Made by a program: the position numbers and the translations under genes
Source of the DNA: an uncultured Bacilli bacterium
GTDB taxonomy: Bacteria; Bacillota_I; Bacilli_A; RF39; UBA660
Direction of reading: 5' to 3'
DNA: 5,208 bases
Assembly: GCA_949840855.1 (NCBI GenBank)
Contig: CATKYP010000078.1
Span: 1 to 5,208 of the forward strand
Part shown: positions 1 to 5,208 of the stretch, piece after piece
Numbering within the stretch: the first letter of the stretch is position 1
Layout of the letters: every line of letters starts with the position of its first letter
The notes under the pieces: model-generated
Database searches by the model: none
Told to the model about the DNA's origin: nothing
What the model saw: only the letters and a program-made list of their open reading frames with translations

Positions 1-40
1 TATTATTGTATATAATTTTAACATATATTTTCATAAAACT

Positions 41-70
41 AAAAAACTAACTAATATAACTTAGTTAGTT
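41..70 (-). terminator. Rho-independent terminator after the HTH regulator gene
   Basis: On the minus strand, AACTAACTAA (61-70) and TTAGTTAGTT (45-54) form a perfect 10-bp stem with a 6-nt loop (55-60). A T run follows, made of the last two stem bases plus 41-44. The hairpin begins 18 nt after the TAA. Only two of the ten pairs are G-C, which is weak but usual for so AT-rich a genome. On the plus strand no T run follows, so it serves the minus strand only. Confidence 0.75.
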
Positions 71-88
71 ACAGATCTTATCTAAGTG

Positions 89-1516
89 TTAATAATTTTC
101 TTCTTCATTTTCGTAAAATCTTTTATATTCATCATAATTATTTTGTAATAGGTCATATGTATTTTGTGATAAATACATTCTTGTTTGAGCTGAATACTGA
201 TAATCTCTTATTACATTATTTTTTATATCATTTATTATTAAGTCATATACCCCTTTGAAATTAATATCATAACTAGTATGAATGTGATATATTTCAAATT
301 TTCTGTCATTGTATTCTTCTATAGTATATTTTGCACCTTTTGGAGTATTGATTTCTATTTTTACTTTTTTATCTTCTATCGTGTTGTCAATAATGTATTG
401 ATTATTATAGTATTTATTTTCTATATCAGGATCAGGAAATATTATGGTATTAGCATCAATATCTATATACTCTGTTTTAGTTACTAATTCTAACTTATCT
501 ATTCCTTCTATATAGTTATAATCTAATAAATTTATAACAGTTAATCCAGTCGATATTCCTATTATTATAAGACTTAATATAGAAATTATAAATATTTTTT
601 TAAACTTTATTTCTTTGTTTGTTATAAAATTATAAAGAAATTCTATTAGACAATATGTTAGTAAAACGGCTCCTATTAAACCAATAGCTATTAGTAAAAA
701 TATTACTGCATATATAGCATGATAAAGGCTTATAACTCCTACCATTATTAATGAAACAAAAATGACTACTATTGGTACTATAAATATACAAGCAAAAAAT
801 TTTAATATTAGTATAATTATTTTAATTAGTAAATTATAAAAACTCATACTTGAATGCTTTGGATCTCTTATTATTATCTTCTCTTTTTTTGCTTTTTCAT
901 AAATATATTTTTTTTCTGTTTCTTTGTCAAATGGTTCTTCTATTGTTTTTTGAGCAACATTGCTATCTTCAATTGTTACAAAGTAATCTAAGTATCTTAT
1001 CTTAAATAAGTGAATGAATATTATAATACTTATAATTAGTGATATTATAATAATTAGATTAAATAAAATATTTTTTAATTCAAATCCTATAATAGGTATT
1101 TTCGTAAACCAATCTAATATTAATGAATCTATTACACTATCGATTATAGCTGATGAGACTATTAGTATAATTACTAGCAAGGACATTTCCATAATACACT
1201 TAAGTTTTTCCTTTAGATTCATACTACAAAACATATTATATGTTTTAGTAATGAATGCTAAAAATTCTTGCATATAAGAGTTAAAATTTAACTTATTAGA
1301 TGAATTTGTACTGTTTATTGTTCCATCATCTAATAAGTCTTCAAGAGTACAATTTAATATTTTTGTCATTTGGATTATTTTTTCCATATCTGGATAGGAT
1401 GATGCGGACTCCCACTTTGAAACTGCTTGTCGTGAAACATTCAGTTTATCTGCTAATTGTTCTTGGCTTAAGTTATTATTTTTTCTTTGTTTGGCTAGTT
1501 TATCACAAAACTTCAT
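89..1516 (-). CDS. Membrane-anchored XRE-family helix-turn-helix regulator
   Basis: This 475-residue protein probably binds DNA while anchored in the membrane. Residues about 5-62 form an XRE/Cro-C1-type helix-turn-helix, with the recognition region LSQEQLADKLNVSRQAVSKW at 16-35 followed by the usual YPDMEKI...LEDLL end. A polar linker (63-105) leads to hydrophobic stretches near 111-135, 150-171, 228-258, 262-296 and 306-331. The lysine-rich loops at 172-227 and 299-307 suggest five passes, a cytoplasmic N-terminus and an outside C-terminal domain of about 140 residues (332-475). That domain is rich in D, N, Y and alternating hydrophobic residues, looks beta-prone, and ends in an acidic tail. 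The start is firm: GGAGGTG lies 5 nt upstream of the ATG, and the HTH begins at once. HTH proteins of this kind often control their own gene; the promoter lies just upstream. I do not recognise the outer domain or a target, so a sensor role is inference. The HTH assignment is secure; the topology is likely. Confidence 0.93.
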   Translation of the reverse strand: MKFCDKLAKQRKNNNLSQEQLADKLNVSRQAVSKWESASSYPDMEKIIQMTKILNCTLEDLLDDGTINSTNSSNKLNFNSYMQEFLAFITKTYNMFCSMNLKEKLKCIMEMSLLVIILIVSSAIIDSVIDSLILDWFTKIPIIGFELKNILFNLIIIISLIISIIIFIHLFKIRYLDYFVTIEDSNVAQKTIEEPFDKETEKKYIYEKAKKEKIIIRDPKHSSMSFYNLLIKIIILILKFFACIFIVPIVVIFVSLIMVGVISLYHAIYAVIFLLIAIGLIGAVLLTYCLIEFLYNFITNKEIKFKKIFIISILSLIIIGISTGLTVINLLDYNYIEGIDKLELVTKTEYIDIDANTIIFPDPDIENKYYNNQYIIDNTIEDKKVKIEINTPKGAKYTIEEYNDRKFEIYHIHTSYDINFKGVYDLIINDIKNNVIRDYQYSAQTRMYLSQNTYDLLQNNYDEYKRFYENEEENY

Positions 1517-1528
1517 TTTGCCACCTCC
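1517..1528 (-). promoter_or_regulatory. Ribosome binding site of the HTH regulator gene
   Basis: The minus strand reads GGAGGTGGCAAA immediately before the ATG at 1514-1516. GGAGGTG is a seven-base match to the complement of the 16S 3' end, at standard spacing, and it fixes the start of this gene. Confidence 0.85.
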
Positions 1529-1534
1529 ACCAAA

Positions 1535-1562
1535 ATTATATTATAAATATTATTGGTAGCAA
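1535..1562 (-). promoter_or_regulatory. Probable promoter of the HTH regulator gene
   Basis: On the minus strand, TTGCTA (1557-1562, four of six matches to TTGACA), a 16-nt spacer and TATAAT (1535-1540) precede the gene. A second overlapping TATAAT lies at 1540-1545 but has no good -35 box at the right distance. With the first pair, transcription would begin near 1528, leaving a very short leader of about 12 nt that starts at the ribosome binding site. The AT-rich context makes chance TATAAT matches common, hence moderate confidence. Confidence 0.5.
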
Positions 1563-1613
1563 CATACATTTTCGCTATCTTTTTGTATAAATTTAGTTGC
1601 ATTTTAAGCTTTT

Positions 1614-4600
1614 TTATTCGTTTTCTCTATTTTCATATGATAAAAGTTCTTTAATATCTTTTTCTGTAAGTCTAGAGAAATAGTTTTCTCCGTTACTAGA
1701 GTCTATTAATTTGTTACTTAAAATTTTCTTTTTATTTTGAAGTTCTAATATTTTTTCTTCAATTGTACCTTTAGAAATAAATCTAATTACTTCTACAACA
1801 TTTTTTTGGCCTATTCTATGTGCTCTATCAGTAGCTTGGTTTTCTGCTTGAGGATTCCACCATAAGTCTAAGTGAATTACTACGTCTGCACTAGTTAGAT
1901 TCAATCCTGTACCACCTGATTTTAACATTATAAAAAACACATTAGTATTATCATTATTAAATTTTTCTACTAATTCTATTCTTTTTTTACTTGATACTGA
2001 ACCGTCTATAGTATATGAAGTTATGTTATTTTTATCAAGTTCATTCCTAGCTAGATAAAGAGCTGTCTTAAAGCTTGTAAATATTAGTATTTTATGGTTA
2101 TTACTAATTACTTCTTTTACTACCTTTACAAATTCTTCCATCTTTCCACTTCCGCCTTCATAATTTGTAAAAAGTATTCTTGGATCTATACAAATTTGTC
2201 TTAATTTTGTTAGAAGCTGCAGTATTAAAAATCTAGCCTTATTTATGCCTTCTCCTTCTAAGATTTCTTTCATTTCTTTATTTACTTTTTCTAGTTCTGC
2301 TAAATAAATTTTTTTCTGATCTTTAGTTAATTCAACATAAATATTATTTTCTATTTTATCTGGTAGATCTTTTATAACATCTTTTTTCTTTCTCCTTAAT
2401 ACAAACGGTTTAATTATATTATTTAGATTTTGAAGTTTCTCGTTAGTGTCTTCATCAAAATCACGTACTTTGTATTTTTTGCCGAAATTGTCAATATTTC
2501 CTAAAAATCCTGGCATAATATAGTCAAAAATGCTCCATAATTCTATAGTTGAATTTTCAATTGGTGTTCCTGTTAAAGCAATTTTTGTTTCTGCTTGAAT
2601 ACTCTTTACTGTTTTTGTTACTTCTGTAGTACTGTTCTTTATATTTTGAGCTTCATCTATTATCATTACTTTAAAATTAATAGATTTGTAAAATTCTTTA
2701 TCTTCTCTAAGAAGTCCATACGTTGTTATTAGAACATTTTCCTTTTCTATGTGACTTTCTTCTTCAAGCCTCTTTTTCTTTAGTCCTGCTAAAACTTTGT
2801 ATTTAATATTAGGTTCAAATTTTAAAAACTCTTGCTCCCAATTATATGCTAAAGAGGTTGGAGAAACTATTAAAAATTTATAATTTTTATCTTCTTTTAA
2901 TAGTTCTTTAATAAAGTATATTGTTTGGATTGATTTTCCGAGTCCCATCTCATCTGCAAGTATTCCACCAAAACCTGTTTGATTAATATTATATAACCAT
3001 TTAACTCCTTCTAATTGGTAATCTCTTAATAATTCTTTCTCTTTTTTAGTTAATTTTATTTTTGAGTCTTTATAAGTATTAAATTTATCAATTAATTCTT
3101 GGAATAGATTATTTGTATTTATTATATGATATTTATTATTTTTCAGGCTATCTAGATATATTGCCCTATATTTAGGAATTGTACCTTCACCATTTTCTAT
3201 GTCTTTTTCTTTTAAATTCATATCTTCTGTTAAGGCTTGCAATTCTCTTAAATCTTTATCCTCTTCTAAGTTAATAATATCGCCACTTTTTAAGCGAAAG
3301 TATTTTTTTTTACTTTTAAGCGATTCAAAAATATTTATTATTTCATCTTCCTTAATATCTCCTAAATCGAAACTGTAATTCATAATATTATCTTTGCCTA
3401 TCGAGAAAGTACTTGATACATTTGTCTTTTTGATTATATTTACTTCTTTTAGCTTTTCTGAAGTATATGTCTCATATTTTTCTGTTAGATCTAGGAGTCC
3501 TTTTTCAAGAAAGTAGGCAATATCATCTAGGTTTTCTAATAGTATTTTCTTTTTATTTATATCAAAATTATATTTATACAACTCTTCTAATATTTTGAGC
3601 TGCTGTGCAACCTCTGACATAATATCATTAGCTTCCTTCTGCTTTTTTGCACCTTCTTTTATGACATTTGTATTTTCTTCAAAATAACTTATTTCTAGAT
3701 TATCATATTTAAATTTTAGATTACAGATTACTTTATCTCTATATAGATCAAAGTATAGTTTAGTAGTTGGTTCTTTTGCTATTATAATATCATCTATTGT
3801 TTCATCTAGTTTGATCTTATCTTTTATTGATGGTAGAATGCTTTTTGAAAACATATTAATATCTTCTTTTTGAAATATTAGATTTTCTATATCATTTGCT
3901 AATAATATCATTAGTAAGTTTCTATCTTTACTGTTTAAATGATACAATTTGTTCTCTACTTGAATGTATTCTAAATCTCCAGTTATAATGGTTACTTTAT
4001 CGATGTTTTCAAAATGTAATTTATACTTTTCATTTTCCTTATTTAGTATTGTTGGTAAAGGATAACTATCTTCCATACTGATTATTTTATATCCATTTAA
4101 AGTATATTCTGTATTCTTTAATCTTTGCAATATATTTTTTAAACTATTTCTTCTTAAATGTAGTTGTTGATACGAATATCTGCATAGTTCTTTTAATGAT
4201 TGTATTTCATCTATTATCTCTTTATCATTATTGTTAAAATATTGGGTTGTAGGATTATATGAAAATTGTTTCCCAACATACAGTTCTTCTTCATTATTAA
4301 TGGCATCTAGTAAACTTGATAGCTTGTTATTTGAACATTTATATAATTTATTTAAACCTATTTCTAAGGCAATATATCCCACATCATCGGAGTAGCCAAA
4401 TGTACTTTCTGTTGTTATATTAACTTTTAATGTTAGTTCCTGTTTAACATTTTTTATATCTTTTACTTCGCTTAGAAAGTGTAATACTGTTTTGGTAAAA
4501 GAGGTTAATGTATCATCATCTAATTCTTGATCGAAAATGTCATCTTGATAGTGATATAAGCATGCTGCTATATGTTTACAACTTTTATATGAATGAAATT

Positions 4601-4853
4601 GGGGACAATCGCATTCCAAGTATGTAATATCTCCATTATTTTTAATTTCGATTTGACAATCATAATAATATATTCTTCTTTCTGATTCAACTTTGAAATT
4701 ATATTTAGTTAGCTCATTTTCATTTATTTTGTGATTTAGCCTTACATAATTTTTATAATAGTTTTTTCCTTTGATATAATCAGGATAATTTATGTAGTAT
4801 AAAATTTCTCTTTCGTGATTTTTGTTATTATTTTTTATAGTTGTTTGTAACAC
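1614..4853 (-). CDS. SNF2-family DNA-dependent ATPase (helicase-like) with N-terminal SWIM zinc finger
   Basis: This is a superfamily 2 ATPase of the Swi2/Snf2 type, expected to translocate on double-stranded DNA and remodel nucleoprotein in the cytoplasm; the bacterial role is poorly known. Numbered from the GTG start (1079 residues), a SWIM zinc finger has the pattern CxC-x8-CxH at C81, C83, C92 and H94. Residues about 110-600 are a divergent region where the bacterial SNF2-associated domain sits in such proteins. The motor follows: LRDYQLEGVKWL (609-620), Walker A DEMGLGKS (634-641), VSPTSL (663-668), Walker B DEAQ (733-736), LTGTP (760-764), ILIFTSF (922-928), LKSGGTGLNLT (977-987) and QATDRAHRIGQ (1006-1016) with the arginine fingers. 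All core motifs are intact. The GTG start is preferred over the ATG at 4907, which would add 18 residues, because that ATG lies in the promoter. The fold is certain, the biological role is not. In Bacillus subtilis, as I recall, the SWIM and SNF2 parts are separate neighbouring genes (ywqB, ywqA). Confidence 0.95.
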   Translation of the reverse strand: MLQTTIKNNNKNHEREILYYINYPDYIKGKNYYKNYVRLNHKINENELTKYNFKVESERRIYYYDCQIEIKNNGDITYLECDCPQFHSYKSCKHIAACLYHYQDDIFDQELDDDTLTSFTKTVLHFLSEVKDIKNVKQELTLKVNITTESTFGYSDDVGYIALEIGLNKLYKCSNNKLSSLLDAINNEEELYVGKQFSYNPTTQYFNNNDKEIIDEIQSLKELCRYSYQQLHLRRNSLKNILQRLKNTEYTLNGYKIISMEDSYPLPTILNKENEKYKLHFENIDKVTIITGDLEYIQVENKLYHLNSKDRNLLMILLANDIENLIFQKEDINMFSKSILPSIKDKIKLDETIDDIIIAKEPTTKLYFDLYRDKVICNLKFKYDNLEISYFEENTNVIKEGAKKQKEANDIMSEVAQQLKILEELYKYNFDINKKKILLENLDDIAYFLEKGLLDLTEKYETYTSEKLKEVNIIKKTNVSSTFSIGKDNIMNYSFDLGDIKEDEIINIFESLKSKKKYFRLKSGDIINLEEDKDLRELQALTEDMNLKEKDIENGEGTIPKYRAIYLDSLKNNKYHIINTNNLFQELIDKFNTYKDSKIKLTKKEKELLRDYQLEGVKWLYNINQTGFGGILADEMGLGKSIQTIYFIKELLKEDKNYKFLIVSPTSLAYNWEQEFLKFEPNIKYKVLAGLKKKRLEEESHIEKENVLITTYGLLREDKEFYKSINFKVMIIDEAQNIKNSTTEVTKTVKSIQAETKIALTGTPIENSTIELWSIFDYIMPGFLGNIDNFGKKYKVRDFDEDTNEKLQNLNNIIKPFVLRRKKKDVIKDLPDKIENNIYVELTKDQKKIYLAELEKVNKEMKEILEGEGINKARFLILQLLTKLRQICIDPRILFTNYEGGSGKMEEFVKVVKEVISNNHKILIFTSFKTALYLARNELDKNNITSYTIDGSVSSKKRIELVEKFNNDNTNVFFIMLKSGGTGLNLTSADVVIHLDLWWNPQAENQATDRAHRIGQKNVVEVIRFISKGTIEEKILELQNKKKILSNKLIDSSNGENYFSRLTEKDIKELLSYENRENE

Positions 4854-4865
4854 TTTACCACCTAC
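4854..4865 (-). promoter_or_regulatory. Ribosome binding site deciding the SNF2 GTG start
   Basis: The minus strand reads GTAGGTGGTAAA directly before GTG (4851-4853). The same position before the regulator ATG reads GGAGGTGGCAAA, so the AGGTGG core and the 4-nt gap to the start codon are identical. AGGTG pairs with the 16S anti-Shine-Dalgarno. No comparable purine-rich site precedes the ATG at 4907 (upstream is AACATAACAGAACAA). Confidence 0.75.
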
Positions 4866-4878
4866 TTCATATTCGATT

Positions 4879-4907
4879 ATTATACTATGAATTAGCATTT
4901 TTGTCAT
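4879..4907 (-). promoter_or_regulatory. Sigma-A-like promoter of the SNF2 gene
   Basis: On the minus strand, ATGACA (4902-4907, five of six matches to TTGACA) is followed by a 17-nt spacer and a perfect TATAAT (4879-4884). Transcription would start near 4872, giving a leader of about 19 nt that contains the ribosome binding site for the GTG at 4853. The -35 box coincides with the first two codons of the longer ATG reading, which would then lie upstream of the transcript. Confidence 0.7.
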
Positions 4908-4950
4908 TTGTTCTGTTATGTTTTAAATTTTTATAATCAAATTTGTAATT

Positions 4951-5208
4951 TTATATTTCTGGCACTCCTATGTAGTTTTTGTTATTTACTTGAAAGTATA
5001 TTGTACATATAATACCAGCCATTAAAAAACAACTACCTAATAGTTTTATTGCAAATAAATTCTTTCTATTTTCACTTGCATTTTTATAATTTCTGTAATT
5101 TCTATAAAAAAATACTATATATAATATAAAGGTTACTAATAAAATAAAGTCAAATATATCATTGGCTTCTTTTTGATATTTATATTCTTTAGTTATTACA
5201 TATTTTTT
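4951..5208 (-). CDS. Small membrane protein, 3' part only (5' end outside the window)
   Basis: An open frame runs from the right edge to a TAA at 4951-4953, giving 85 residues with no start codon near the edge, so the gene begins beyond 5208. Two hydrophobic segments are visible: one containing DFILLVTFILYIVFF (about residues 20-34 from the edge) and one containing LLGSCFLMAGIICTIYF (about 56-72). They are joined by a basic linker, YRNYRNYKNASENRKN, which should face the cytoplasm. That would put the short NNKNYIGVPEI tail, and the lysine/tyrosine-rich stretch before the first segment, outside. I do not recognise the family. The gene is codirectional with the SNF2 gene, and 97 nt separate its stop from the SNF2 GTG. 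No terminator is visible between them, so read-through is possible. The even codon flow and the alternation of membrane and basic stretches support a real gene. Confidence 0.72.
   Translation of the reverse strand, partial: KKYVITKEYKYQKEANDIFDFILLVTFILYIVFFYRNYRNYKNASENRKNLFAIKLLGSCFLMAGIICTIYFQVNNKNYIGVPEI

Noticed and set aside
1..40. Search for a gene, promoter or repeat at the left edge beyond the terminator.
   Set aside because: Only AT-rich sequence with chance TATAAT-like words is present; no open frame or ribosome binding site is visible.
278..1590. Three plus-strand open frames of 69-96 codons (278-487, 1014-1277, 1300-1590), opposite the regulator gene.
   Set aside because: They lie antisense to a well-supported gene, consist largely of Ile/Phe/Tyr/Leu codons as expected from the reverse of an AT-rich membrane gene, and show no ribosome binding site or domain.
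89..4907. Possible mycoplasma-type code with TGA read as tryptophan.
   Set aside because: All seven tryptophans in the two complete proteins are TGG and both long frames run without any in-frame TGA, so the standard code fits.
1614..4907. SNF2 helicase as part of a phage-defence system such as DISARM.
   Set aside because: No methylase, nuclease, phospholipase-like or other partner gene is visible, and the SWIM-SNF2 architecture is that of a common chromosomal Bacillota protein.
4908..4950. AAATTT pair between the partial gene and the SNF2 gene, considered as a terminator.
   Set aside because: The six-base stem is entirely A-T, the motif is self-complementary, and no T run follows on the minus strand.
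3600..5170. The peptide QKEANDI occurs both in the SNF2 protein and in the partial membrane protein.
   Set aside because: Several codons differ between the two copies, the flanks do not match, and the residues are common in this lysine/glutamate-rich proteome, so chance is the simplest reading.

Overview
The window is very AT-rich, with roughly a quarter G+C by eye. All three visible stop codons are TAA, and the seven tryptophans in the two complete genes are all TGG. The ribosome binding sites are strong GGAGGTG type. This points to a low-GC Bacillota (Clostridia- or Bacilli-like) chromosome using the standard code. The genus cannot be named from this sequence.

The layout is simple, with three genes all on the minus strand. 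Reading in the direction of transcription (high to low coordinates), the order is: (1) the 3' end of a small membrane-protein gene entering from the right edge (4951-5208, partial); (2) a large SNF2-family ATPase with an N-terminal SWIM zinc finger (1614-4853, GTG start); (3) a membrane-anchored XRE-type helix-turn-helix regulator with a probable extracytoplasmic C-terminal domain (89-1516). An AT-rich but perfect hairpin terminator closes the set at 41-70.

Each complete gene has its own recognisable sigma-A-like promoter and ribosome binding site, so this need not be one operon. No terminator is visible between the genes, so some read-through is possible. The most useful correction concerns the SNF2 gene. 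Its longest open frame starts at an ATG at 4907, but that ATG lies inside a near-consensus -35 box (ATGACA, 17-nt spacer, TATAAT). A GTG at 4853 carries a ribosome binding site with the same geometry as that of the regulator gene, so the GTG is taken as the start.

Nothing in the window ties the three genes into a known pathway. The SNF2 protein probably remodels or translocates on DNA or nucleoprotein. The HTH protein looks like a one-component membrane sensor and regulator. I saw no mobile element, CRISPR array, tRNA, rRNA or phage-defence partner gene, and no convincing undescribed system. The items worth a second look are the start-site correction and the membrane-tethered regulator with its probable self-control region.
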